Below, one piece after another: positions 53,062 to 64,000 of a DNA stretch of 64,000 bases. This DNA is from Ascidia mentula (Eukaryota > Chordata > Ascidiacea > Phlebobranchia > Ascidiidae). The stretch covers positions 14,451,001-14,515,000 of the forward strand of contig OX387199.1 of the NCBI GenBank assembly GCA_947561715.1. Reading direction: 5' to 3'. Each line of letters starts with the position of its first letter. Positions within the stretch are counted from its first letter, which is position 1. The position numbers and the translations under genes were made by a program. A model generated the notes under the pieces. It was not told the origin of the DNA. It saw nothing but the letters and a program-made list of their open reading frames with translations, and searched no databases.

Positions 53062-56000
53062 ATGAAGTGGATTTATGTTTTATTTTATTCAACGATTGGT
53101 GCCATGTTTCAACTTCACGCACGAGAAGGTAAAAACGTCAAGTGATTAAAGTTTTCTTGGTGTTTTTCAAAAAGGTTTCTATCGACATGAATGTGTAACT
53201 ACAATTTTTGCTATGTGTCCATTACTCTGGTGGAAGTATTCGGCAGCATATTTTACTTTTTCTCGTTTATACAATGGCATTAATACTTAATTCACTAATC
53301 GTTGTTGTTTTTATTGCAATTACTTGTAATTGGATGATTAATCAAGTTTATTCGTTGACACAGTGCCAGGAGCTGAGCTTATCTACGATCGCAAGCTCTA
53401 CAGTTTTTTCAACGACTCGTTACTAAACTACAGCGCTGCCTTGGCCGAATGTGAAGCAAACAACGCGACTTTGGTCATGCCGAAAACCGCGGATGTCCAG
53501 GAGGAGATACGAATTCAACTTTATCAGATGTGGAACTCTTCGCAGGTTACAAGCGATTACGAGGACGCTTACTGGGCAGGTTCATACAAATCCGGACCTT
53601 GGTATTGGAGCGATGACACGGCCGTTAATGATGGAGACACAAATTTTTGCGACTGCATTCCGGATAATTTACCAGAACCCGATGCAGTGTACAGGTTATA
53701 TAATGTCGGTGATGTGCAGAAATTTAAGTTTAGTGAAAAAGTTGAACGCAGTTTTGCAAAACTCTTGTATGTATAGATTGACACTATTTGCATTTGATGA
53801 TTATTACAAGGGATCTATTGGAGATTATGTACATGAGCAGACTGGTAAGTGGTATCCACAACCAAAAACTTCGGAAATGATGTTCATTTGCGAGTTACCA
53901 GGTAACTGTAGAAACGTATCGTATATTGTATGTATTTTTTTTCGCGTTTTCAAAGTGTTTAATTTAAACACAGAAGATAGTTTTGGCAACTGTCAGCTTT
54001 TATGTGAAAATTGCACCCACAGCAAGCTCTTTTTAAATTTATAGACTGAAGCTAACATATAAACAAATATGCATTCACAACAAAGATTTTCAAAAGTAAC
54101 GTGTGCTTTGTGTATAGAAATATCATGTATTTTGGTCAAAGTATCAATGGTAAAAATGTACAAAACATGATATGCCATATTTATTGAAACTTGCTGTGAG
54201 TTGTAAATAGAGTAAAAGCGTGAAATGTTTTTCAGTACCTTGCTATGAAAATCCATGTGAAAACAACGGAACTTGTGAAGAGATTGGTTCTAAGCATAAA
54301 TGCCACTGTGTAGAGGGCTACAAAGGTCAAAACTGCGAATCAGGTGGAATCTGATTTAGTTTGTACGCCTAATTAAACCTTCATAGCTATTCGGTTAAAC
54401 TAATTTCCAGCTTGCGTTGTAGTTTTTCTGTAATTTTCGATGTGTAATGCAGTTGTAAAATACGAAAACAAAAATACTCAAACTGAATAGTTGCATTTAA
54501 TTCACTATGAAAATGCAAACAACAATTCATGTGTTTGTGTACAACATTTGTTTCAAACCGACAAAATCCCAATTCCCAAGCAAAACGTTGAAGAAAATGC
54601 CTTGTTGGAAAGTCATTAGAATGTCGTCCATACGCGAAGTGTAGTGAAGCTTTAAATTTAATATTTTTTCGATTTGCCATTTAAATCCCGACACCTGCGA
54701 CTATTATATTTAAAACGACAGGAGGTAAGTATTTGTTCAACAAACCGATTCGACAAAAATCGAAATAATCGTTTGCAGAACAAGGTAATCGAAGAACCAC
54801 AAATAACACCAGATTTTGTTATCACAAACACGACCCGGTACAACAGTTAATCGGTCATTACACCCGCAACGCTAACATAGTTATGTCAACGTTCTCGTTT
54901 TGCGGCAAAGGGTTTCGGTTGCTTGACACGAGATTTGGTTTAACGACCCTCCTGTGCTAAGGTTAATTTCGTTTTTAATGTCTGAGAAAACAACAGCTGG
55001 ACAAAGACTAAAATATTGTTACGATCCTTTTTCTCGGGTAATTCTGTAAACGTGACGATACTTTTACTGGTGATGGTGAAATCTGATGAATAATAAAATG
55101 GGATATATTGAAAACGTTTTTAGCCAAACGATGTGATTGTTTTTGTGTTTTGAATTACGGTAACCAACATCATCGTAAAATTGTTTCTGTGTTTGATGAA
55201 GATTTATGCGACGACGGTTATTGCAAAAACGGCGCAAACTGTTCCATGGTTGGTTCAACGTATCGCTGCAGTTGTCAGGAGGTTTTCTTTGGTGAAAATT
55301 GCAGTCTGAGTAAGTTTGCAATAAAAATAAATCTTCTCTGAAAACTCTAAGTCATAAATAGCAGATAAATACCCACATACTTTATATAGTTTCTATTTGC
55401 TTTCTATCCGTTTGGGACGATACGTTTTTTGTTGTTGTTAATATACACTTAGACACTTTATTATCAATCTTGTTGTAATTTCTGTTCACAAATCCACACA
55501 AAGAAAACAATATCCCAATGGTGATACGTATTTTTGCCTTACGAGCAACAGAAAAGTATTTTTCTCTTTCATTTTTACGCTCCGATACAGGGGTTTTAGT
55601 TTTGTTCCTTCTCCTTAAACCTCTCATGCAAATCGGCCGCAAAACATATTTTCTGCGAGCACACACTGCGAATGATGCTTTCTAGGTCACTGCACTCCAC
55701 AACCGTGTGGAGAAAACGGAGTTTGCACACCAAATACAACCGGGTATTCTTGTGAATGCAACGGAGGATATTTTGGGCAAAACTGTTCTTTCAGTAAGTA
55801 CATTCATACACAAATACCAGTTGTTACAATTTCCCTATATCTAATATCTGTTATTCATCGATAAAAAAGCATAAACAAAATCCTATGCAAAAAGTAGTGT
55901 TTTTACAGATCTGTGTTCTTCCGATCCTTGCGAATACAACGGAAATTGTTCCTTCAATGAGACCACCTTTTTCTGCGAATGCCCGCCGGGCTACTTTTCC

Positions 56001-59000
56001 AAAAACTGTTCCCAAAGTAAATATACTCAGAAGCGCTGTAGAAATAGTAGTTCGAATGTGACTAATGTAACTTTGCAGGTTTTTGTACTGACCATCCATG
56101 TGGAGACCATGGAAGTTGCGACGTGAGGTCTGATGGTTATAAATGTACTTGCGATCAAGGTTACCGCGGAGAAAACTGTTCAGTTAGTAAGTCTTTCACA
56201 AAGGAAAAGTTAAGGAATGGTAGTTTTGGGAAGGATTTTTTAACCTGAATTTAATTTTAAATTGTTTATTCTGTGTCAAACGGTATTTTATTAAAAAAAA
56301 ACTTTGCAAAGGGTATTTTACGACATTTATGGACTGCAAACCTAAAAAAAAATTTATTTTTTTATTATTTTTTTTATTTTCTAGACCACTGCAGTTACGA
56401 TCCTTGTGGAATGAACGGTACGTGTAGTTTCAATGCGTCAACGTACATATGTTACTGCGACCCAGGATACTTCGGTGTCAACTGCTCACTAGGTCAGACA
56501 CGGAAGACTTTGAATAACAACTTCGTGTTTTATATAACTACATTTATTTGAATATTTATTTGAATGTGGACTAAGGTGTGGATTATTTTAGAAGACATAT
56601 TTGTGTTGTTAGATCATTGCACAATTGGTCCATGTGGAGATCATGGAGATTGTTCATTCAACGCAACAACTTACACATGTTCATGCAATGATGATTATTA
56701 TGGTCGAAATTGTTCCGAAAGTCAGTTTCAACAGACTGATCAAATCTATAGAAAAAAATATACGTTTATTCAATTAACAAATATACCCTATCCTTAATTG
56801 AGTAAAATATTTAATAAACCCATATCCTGCTTGTCAGTTGTTTCGGTTGATGTAGGGACTTGTTTTTTACCTGTGATTTGCACATTCAGATCATTGTACA
56901 ACCGAACCTTGTGGAGAATTTGGTAACTGCACATTTAACTCGAACAATTATAACTGCACATGTTTCGGAGGATATTTGGGAGCCAACTGCTCGGAAAGTA
57001 AGTGTGACCTAAATGGATACCTAGACTATAGAAAAAGTCAAGTTGATTATGTAATGTTTCAAACAAATAATTCCAATGCCCAAGTGATCTGTGTATTGTC
57101 CTTTTCATTAGATTATTGCAGCGACAGTCCTTGTCTTAACGGAGGAACTTGTTACTTCAACAGCACAGGCCACTACTGCATTTGTCACGACGGTTATTTT
57201 GGTGGTGACTGTGAAGAAAGTAAGTTGTAAAAGTGTTGATGCATCCAAATGATTTTACTTAGTATTACCTGTATAGGTTTTTGTTGGGCATCCTGTCAAG
57301 AACAAGAGTGGAATCATTGTTGGTTTAACGAAACTGCTTTAAATTGCACATGTGAGGATTCATCTTTTACAAAGCTTTGCACCGAACGTGAGTAGAATTC
57401 ATTTTGGACCACCTAAAAATACTTTTCATAAAGTAGACTGGCGTTTATTGCCATTTTCAAATGTGCTTCATAAAATCACTCTGACTTCGTTGCAGAATTT
57501 TGCTCAAACGAAGAATGTGAGTATGAAGTTCATTGCAACTTTAATGAAACGTTGGATTTCTATCATTGTGAATGTGCAAACCACACCGAGGTCACCAACT
57601 GCAATCGAGGTAAAACCAACTTACTAACAGTAATGTGAAAATCAAAATCAACCGAAAATGTATGTACATAGAGCAAACGTAAAACCTAGAATATATAAAC
57701 CTGACGAATCATTCATAAACATGAACGTAGTTAAAGGGTATAGATCAGACCATATTTTTATTCCAAACTTTTTGTTGACAAAATTCGCAGAAAGTTGTGC
57801 TGACAACCCATGCGGGGAAAATGGCATCTGTGAAATTACCAGCGATTCATATCTCTGCAATTGTCGTCCTGGAAGCTCCGGAAAGAATTGCGAACTGGGT
57901 AGGGTTTTGTTTCTGCTGTTCTAAACACGTGCAACCTTTGATTTATTTTATCTATGATTTTGTCAGATCATTGCACAATTGGTCCATGTGGAGATCATGG
58001 AGATTGTTCATTCAACGCAACAACTTACACATGTTCATGCAATGATGATTATTATGGTCGAAATTGTTCCGAAAGTCAGTTTCAACAGACTGATCAAATC
58101 TATAGAAAAAAATATACGTTTATTCCATTAACAAATATACCCTATCCTTAATTGAGTGAAATATTTAATAAACCCATACCCTGCTTGTCAGTTGTTTCGG
58201 TTGATGTAGGGACTTGTATTTTTACTTGTGATTTGCACATTCAGATCATTGTACAACCGAACCTTGTGGAGAATTTGGCAACTGCACATTTAACTCGACC
58301 AATTATAACTGCACATGTTTCGGAGGATATTTGGGAGCCAACTGCTCGGAAAGTAAGTGTGACCTAAATGGATACCTAAACTATAGAAAAAGTCAAGTTG
58401 ATTATGTAATGTTTCAAACAAATAATTCCAATGCCCAAGTGATCTGTGTATTGTCCTTTTCATTAGATTATTGCAGCGACAGTCCTTGTCTTAACGGAGG
58501 AACTTGTTACTTCAACAGCACAGGCCACTACTGCATTTGTCACGACGGTTATTTTGGTGGTGACTGTGAAGAAAGTAAGTTGTAAAAGTGTTGATGCATC
58601 CAAATGATTTTACTTAGTATTACCTGTATAGGTTTTTGTTGGGCATCCTGTCAAGACCAAGAGTGGAATCATTGTTGGTTTAACGAAACTGCTTTAAATT
58701 GCACATGTGAGGATTCATCTTTTACAAAGCTTTGCACCGAACGTGAGCAAAATTCATTTTGGACCACCTAAAAATACTTTTCATAAAGTAGACTGGCGTT
58801 TGTTGCTATTTTCAAGTGTGCTTCAAAAAATTACTCGGACTTCGTTGCAGAATTTTGCTCAAACGAAGAATGTGAGTATGAAGTTCATTGCAACTTTAAT
58901 GAAACGTTGGATTTCTATCATTGTGAATGTGCAAACGAAACCAAGGTCGCCAACTGCAATCGAGGTAAAACCAACTTACTAACAGAAATCTCTGGTAATG

Positions 59001-62000
59001 TGAAAGTCAAAATCAACCGAAAATGTATGTACATAGAGCAAAAGTAAAACCTAGAATATATAAACCTGACGAATCATTCATAAACATGAACGTAGTTAAA
59101 GGGTATAGATCAGACCATATTTTTATTCCAAACTTTTTGTCAACAAAATTCGCAGAAAGTTGTGCTGACAACCCATGCGGGGAAAATGGCATCTGTGAAA
59201 TTACCAGCGATTCATATGTCTGCAATTGTCGTCCTGGAAGCTCCGGAAAGAATTGCGAACTGGGTAGGGTTTTGTTTCTGCTGTTCTAAACACGTGCAAC
59301 CTTTGATTTATTTTATCTATGATTTTGTCAGATCATTGCACAATTGGTCCATGTGGAGATCATGGAGATTGTTCATTCAACGCAACAACTTACACATGTT
59401 CATGCAATGATGATTATTATGGTCGAAATTGTTCCGAAAGTCAGTTTCAACAAACTGATAAAATCTATAGAAAAAAATATACGTTTATTCCATCAACAAA
59501 TATACACTATCCTTAATTGAGTAAAATATTTAACATACCCATACCCTGCTTGTCAGTTGTTTCGGTTGATGTAGGGACTTGTATTTTTACTTGTGATTTG
59601 CACATTCAGATCATTGTACAACCGAACCTTGTGGAGAATTTGGCAACTGCACATTTAACTCGACCAATTACAACTGCACATGTTTCGGAGGATATTTGGG
59701 AGCCAACTGCTCGGAAAGTAAGTGTGACCTAAATGGATACCTAAACTATAGAAAAAGTCAAGTTGAGTATGTAATGTTTCAAACAAATAATTCCAATGCC
59801 CAAGTGATCTGTGTATTGTCCTTTTCATTAGATTATTGCAGCGACAGTCCTTGTCTTAACGGAGGAACTTGTTACTTCAACAGCACAGGCCACTACTGCA
59901 TTTGTCACGACGGTTATTTTGGTGGTGACTGTGAAGAAAGTAAGTTGTAAAAGTGTTGATGCATCCAAATGATTTTACTTAGTATTACCTGTATAGGTTT
60001 TTGTTGGGCATCCTGTCAAGACCAAGAGTGGAATCATTGTTGGTTTAACGAAACTGCTTTAAATTGCACATGTGAGGATTCATCTTTTACAAAGCTTTGC
60101 ACCGAACGTGAGCAAAATTCATTTTGGACCACCTAAAAATACTTTTCATAAAGTAGACTGGCGTTTGTTGCTATTTTCAAGTGTGCTTCAAAAAATTACT
60201 CGGACTTCGTTGCAGAATTTTGCTCAAACGAAGAATGTGAGTATGAAGTTCATTGCAACTTTAATGAAACGTTGGATTTCTATCATTGTGAATGTGCAAA
60301 CCACACCGAGGTCACCAACTGCAATCAAGGTAAAACCAATTCACCAAAAAGAAATCTCGGTGATGTAAAAGTCACAGCTAACCGAAAATGTATGGACAAA
60401 GTAAAACCTAGAACATAAAAACCTGACGAATCATTCATAAACATGAACGTAGTGTAAGGGTATAGACCAGACCATATTTTAATTTCAAGCTTTTTTTTAA
60501 AAAATCCGCAGAAAGTTGCGTTCACAACCCATGCGGGGAAAATGGCATCTGTGAAATTACCAGCGATTCATATCTCTGCAATTGTCGTCCTGGAAGCTCG
60601 GGAAAGAATTGCGAACTGGGTAAGGTTTTGTTGCTGATGTTCTAAACACGTGCAACCATTCATATACTTTATCTATGATTGTTTTCAGATCATTGCACAA
60701 TTGGCCCATGTGGAGATCATGGAGATTGTTTATTCAACGCAACAACTTATACCTGTTCATGCAAAGATGATTATTTTGGAAGAAATTGTTCCGAAAGTCA
60801 GTTTCAACAGACTGATCAAATCTACAGAAAAAAATATACGTTTATTCCATTAACAAATATACCCTATCCTTAATTGAGTAAAATATTTAATACACCCTGT
60901 TTGTCAATTGTTTCGGTTGATGTAGGGACTTGTTTTTTTACCTGCGAATTGCACATTCAGATCATTGTACAACCGAACCTTGTGGAGAATTTGGCAACTG
61001 CACATTTAACTCGACCAATTACAACTGCACATGTTTCGGAGGATATTTGGGAGCCAACTGCTCGGAAAGTAAGTGTGACCTAAATGGATACCTAAACTAT
61101 AGAAAAAGTCAAGTTGAGTATGTAATGTTTCAAACAAATAATTCCAATGCCCAAGTGATCTGTGTATTGTCCTTTTCATTAGATTATTGCAGCGACAGTC
61201 CTTGTCTTAACGGAGGAACTTGTTACTTCAACAGCACAGGCCACTACTGCATTTGTCACGACGGTTATTTTGGTGGTGACTGTGAAGAAAGTAAGTTGTA
61301 AAAGTGTTGATGCATCCAAATGATTTTACTTAGTATTACCTGTATAGGTTTTTGTTGGGCATCCTGTCAAGACCAAGAGTGGAATCATTGTTGGTTTAAC
61401 GAAACTGCTTTAAATTGCACATGTGAGGATTCATCTTTTACAAAGCTTTGCACCGAACGTGAGCAAAATTCATTTTGGACCACCTAAAAATACTTTTCAT
61501 AAAGTAGACTGGCGTTTGTTGCTATTTTCAAGTGTGCTTCAAAAAATTACTCGGACTTCGTTGCAGAATTTTGCTCAAACGAAGAATGTGAGTATGAAGT
61601 TCATTGCAACTTTAATGAAACGTTGGATTTCTATCATTGTGAATGTGCAAACCACACCGAGGTCACCAACTGCAATCAAGGTAAAACCAATTCACCAAAA
61701 AGAAATCTCGGTGATGTAAAAGTCACAGCTAACCGAAAATGTATGGACAAAGTAAAACCTAGAACATAAAAACCTGACGAATCATTCATAAACATGAACG
61801 TAGTGTAAGGGTATAGACCAGACCATATTTTAATTTCAAGCTTTTTTTTAAAAAATCCGCAGAAAGTTGCGTTCACAACCCATGCGGGGAAAATGGCATC
61901 TGTGAAATTACCAGCGATTCATATCTCTGCAATTGTCGTCCTGGAAGCTCGGGAAAGAATTGCGAACTGGGTAAGGTTTTGTTGCTGATGTTCTAAACAC

Positions 62001-64000
62001 GTGCAACCATTCATATACTTTATCTATGATTGTTTTCAGATCATTGCACAATTGGCCCATGTGGAGATCATGAAGATTGTTTATTCAACGCAACAACCTA
62101 CACCTGTTCATGCAAGGATGATTATTTTGGTCGAAACTGCTCTGAAAGTCAGTTCAGTTTTTAAGCAAAATAATCTCCATACAACCAATAAGTTGATAAT
62201 ATATTAGATTGAAAGAGTGCTTGCCCAAAGATTGCTTCAATGAATATCTTAACTTTAAATAACACCTTGTTTTGATCTCTGTTGCTTGGGAGATATAATG
62301 TAACAAGCAAAGGCTATTTTTTTTTATTTCTTCTGATGAAAGTTATCTATCTCTTTCAGATCATTGTACAAACAATCCTTGTGGCGATCACGGAAATTGT
62401 TCTTTCAACGACACTAGGTACAGTTGCACATGCTTCGGTGGGTATTTTGGTACCAGCTGTTCACAAAGTGAGTCACCTGCAATGTTTGTTTGGAATGCCT
62501 TTTAAAATTTAATTTTTGAAACTCTCCCAACAGATTTCTGTTCCAGTGACCCCTGTCTTAATGCTGGTAGTTGTAATTTTAATAGCTCTGGATATCATTG
62601 TTCTTGTGATGATGGATTTCGAGGAAACAACTGCCAAGAGAGTAGGTTCCCTGTATAAGTTGTGTAGCTGCTTCGTACATGCGCTTAAAAACGAAAGCTG
62701 TCAAAGACTTGCAGGAAACAGATTTTTTTTTGAAAATTTTTTGTGTGTTCTGTCGAAAAAACTTTGGAATTAAAAGATGTAACTTTTTTTAGGTTACTGT
62801 TGGACTTCTTGTGGCGAAAAGAGTTTGGATTTCTGTTGGTTTGGGGATTCCATTTTTAACTGTTCTTGTGGGGATAACCCTTTTGGAAAGCTGTGCACAG
62901 AACGTGAGAAAAGCTTTGGACAATCTCGTATTTGGTTGCATACAAAACAACAGTATTGTAACGTTCAAATTAGTGGTGATATAATGATTATACGTAGTCT
63001 ATCCTAAAATATCCATTAGAAACGTTTTAAAGCAACCAAAAAAAAAAAAAAATGGAATTGTCGAAGCATAGATGTATTGCTACATTACATTTGTTTTAGA
63101 TTTTTGTTCTGAAAGTACGTGCAGTTCGGACGTGTATTGCAATTTCAATGAAACTGACAGCACCTATCAGTGCACCTGTCGTAATCAAACGATGACCACC
63201 GGATGCACCTATGGTTCGTGTTATCGTATTTTGTACATAACCGTTGTGTTGTTCAGCTAATAATTAGGCATAAAATGGTGCATAATCATCTCTTTGCAAT
63301 TTTAATGTTCAATGATTTCTTGACCTATATCGAGCGCAATAGTGATGTACAGAAGAAAGTTCATATATTTTGGGTTTTAGGAGCGTGTGCAGACGAACCG
63401 TGCGGAGAATTCGGGTTTTGCGAATTAACTACAGATTCATATTTGTGCAAATGTCAACCAGGACACTTTGGGAATATCTGTCAGTTTGGTGAGAGCAGAT
63501 TGGTTCATTAGTTCTAAACGCTCTTTCTGTGTTATAATATTGTTTCCACGGTTTTGCTGACCAATTTCCTTGCAAACAATTATTACACCTATTGGTTACT
63601 TTGGCAGGTATTATTCAGTTAAAAAACTACCCGAAAGTAAATGTTTAGAGGTTGCATTGGGATAATGCCCATGTGTAGAATTACGCTATGTGAGATGTGA
63701 GGAAAAAATCGACGCAGATATCGCATTTTTCAGAATAAATTATAGTGTTTCAATTCTATGCTAAAGACAAGACATGACATGACACAAGATATGTGTTTTG
63801 ATGCTTTTGCTCTTTCGAACAGAATACTGGGTGTGGTATATTGTTTACAAAGATATCAAGTAATACTAAATAGTTTGTAAACACTACATAAATAATTAGA
63901 TGCTTATTGCAACAGAAGAAGTCTTGTTTGAAATACTTAAACTAGTTTTGTTTAGATCACTGCACCAACAATACATGCGGCGATTTTGGCAAATGTGTGT
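53062..64000 (+). CDS. secreted C-type-lectin plus multi-EGF protein, 3' end beyond the window
   Basis: Exons: 53062-53128 (signal peptide MKWIYVLFYSTIGAMFQLHA), 53364-53694 and 53777-53901 (C-type-lectin-like domain), then single-EGF exons 54236-54343, 55202-55309, 55686-55793, 55909-56016, 56079-56186 and 56385-56492, five six-exon cassettes from 56613 to 63488, and a cut exon at 63956. At least 36 whole EGF-like domains and about 1,500 residues lie in the window. Nearly every EGF is one phase 1-1 exon of 108 bases with the six-Cys pattern (for example HCTIGPCGDHGDC, CSCNDDYYG, NC). Asn-x-Ser/Thr sites recur, such as FNATT and NCSES. The canonical Ca-binding/hydroxylation pattern is absent or shifted, so rod-like Ca-EGF behaviour is not assured. 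No membrane segment is reached. The short gene at 50.2 kb is its paralogue. A secreted recognition or matrix role is inferred; I know no named orthologue. Confidence 0.85.
56613..57966 (+). repeat. EGF cassette copy 1 of a tandem array (6 exons)
   Basis: Exons 56613-56720, 56890-56997, 57112-57219, 57277-57387, 57496-57609 and 57791-57898, of 108, 108, 108, 111, 114 and 108 bases. Each EGF is marked by its start: DHCTIGPC, DHCTTEPC, DYCSDSPC, FCWASC, FCSNEEC, SCADNPC. The copy is 1,354 bases to the next unit. Introns as well as exons are nearly identical to copies 2-4, which points to very recent duplication. Confidence 0.92.
57967..59331 (+). repeat. EGF cassette copy 2
   Basis: Exons 57967-58074, 58245-58352, 58467-58574, 58632-58742, 58851-58964 and 59156-59263, in the same order and lengths as copy 1. 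The unit is 1,365 bases. Small differences from copy 1 include the fifth exon, where the CANHTEV stretch reads CANETKV. Confidence 0.92.
59332..60688 (+). repeat. EGF cassette copy 3
   Basis: Exons 59332-59439, 59610-59717, 59832-59939, 59997-60107, 60216-60329 and 60512-60619. The unit is 1,357 bases. Its first half is like copy 2, while its last intron and last exon (SCVHNPC instead of SCADNPC) are like copy 4, so a recombination or conversion boundary lies inside the unit. Confidence 0.92.
60689..62039 (+). repeat. EGF cassette copy 4
   Basis: Exons 60689-60796, 60961-61068, 61183-61290, 61348-61458, 61567-61680 and 61863-61970. The unit is 1,351 bases. From the second exon on it is almost indistinguishable from copy 3, but its first exon (CLFNATT, CSCKDDYFG) matches the first exon of copy 5 better than copies 1-3 (CSFNATT, CSCNDDYYG). 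Confidence 0.92.
62040..63488 (+). repeat. EGF cassette copy 5, diverged
   Basis: Exons 62040-62147, 62360-62467, 62534-62641, 62793-62903, 63100-63213 and 63381-63488. They keep the exact 108-108-108-111-114-108 order, including YCWTSC and FCSESTC at the fourth and fifth places. Apart from the first exon the sequences are clearly diverged from copies 1-4 and the introns are unrelated in length. The six-EGF cassette is therefore old and was only recently re-amplified. Confidence 0.88.
63956..64000 (+). CDS. start of EGF cassette copy 6 (cut by the window edge)
   Basis: A TTTAG acceptor followed by DHCTNNTCGDFGKC in the expected phase. It begins like the first or second exon of the cassette, so the array continues beyond the window. 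It belongs to the long lectin/EGF gene. The intron before it (63489-63955) holds no other exon that I can see. Confidence 0.75.
   Translation, partial: MTAPTIHAAILANVC

Noticed and set aside
57352-57627. Open frames running across EGF introns (also at 58707, 60072 and 61423)
   Set aside because: They read through intron sequence in another frame from the EGF exons; their repetition simply follows the tandem cassettes.
56613-63488. CRISPR-like or satellite array
   Set aside because: The repeats are 1.35 kb protein-coding cassettes with introns, not short direct repeats with spacers.

Overview
The window looks like animal genomic DNA: AT-rich, with compact multi-exon genes on both strands, GT/AG introns mostly of about 60-900 bases, and chordate-type gene families. 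I infer an invertebrate chordate, most likely an ascidian tunicate. The grounds are clear orthologues of NUP188, FHL and AGPAT3/4 at near-vertebrate protein length in very compact genes, beside expanded extracellular MAM and C-type-lectin/EGF genes. No bacterial operons, CRISPR arrays, rRNA genes or intact transposon or virus coding regions were seen.

Layout. (1) About 1-9.1 kb, minus strand: an eight-exon gene for a type II membrane protein with three divergent MAM domains. (2) About 10.9-21.5 kb, minus strand: scattered exons that look like a second, unresolved MAM-like gene. (3) 22.2-26.0 kb, plus strand: a six-exon FHL (four-and-a-half LIM) gene, complete. (4) 28.3-33.0 kb, minus strand: an eight-exon AGPAT3/4-type lysophospholipid acyltransferase, complete, convergent with FHL. 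(5) 34.9-48.9 kb, plus strand: NUP188, a nuclear-pore scaffold gene of about 36 exons, head-to-head with AGPAT; only its first coding exon is uncertain. Its introns hold two inverted-repeat (MITE-like) elements. (6) 49.1-49.3 kb, minus strand: the last exon of an unidentified gene whose stop codon overlaps its poly(A) signal. (7) 50.2-51.5 kb, plus strand: a short secreted C-type-lectin-like gene that ends shortly after its lectin domain. (8) 53.1 kb to the window end, plus strand: its long paralogue, with a signal peptide, a C-type-lectin domain and at least 36 EGF-like domains, running off the right edge.

The most striking region is gene 8. Nearly every EGF is one symmetric phase 1-1 exon of 108 bases. 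From 56.6 kb these exons sit in a six-exon cassette with sizes 108-108-108-111-114-108. Four near-identical tandem copies of about 1.36 kb, introns included, are followed by a fifth diverged copy in the same order and the start of a sixth. Such an array should change repeat number readily and could produce length polymorphism in a secreted, heavily N-glycosylated lectin, a plausible recognition or defence molecule. That role is inference.

The other genes are housekeeping or structural: nuclear pore (NUP188), phospholipid synthesis (AGPAT) and LIM adaptor (FHL). I see no sign that they work as one pathway.
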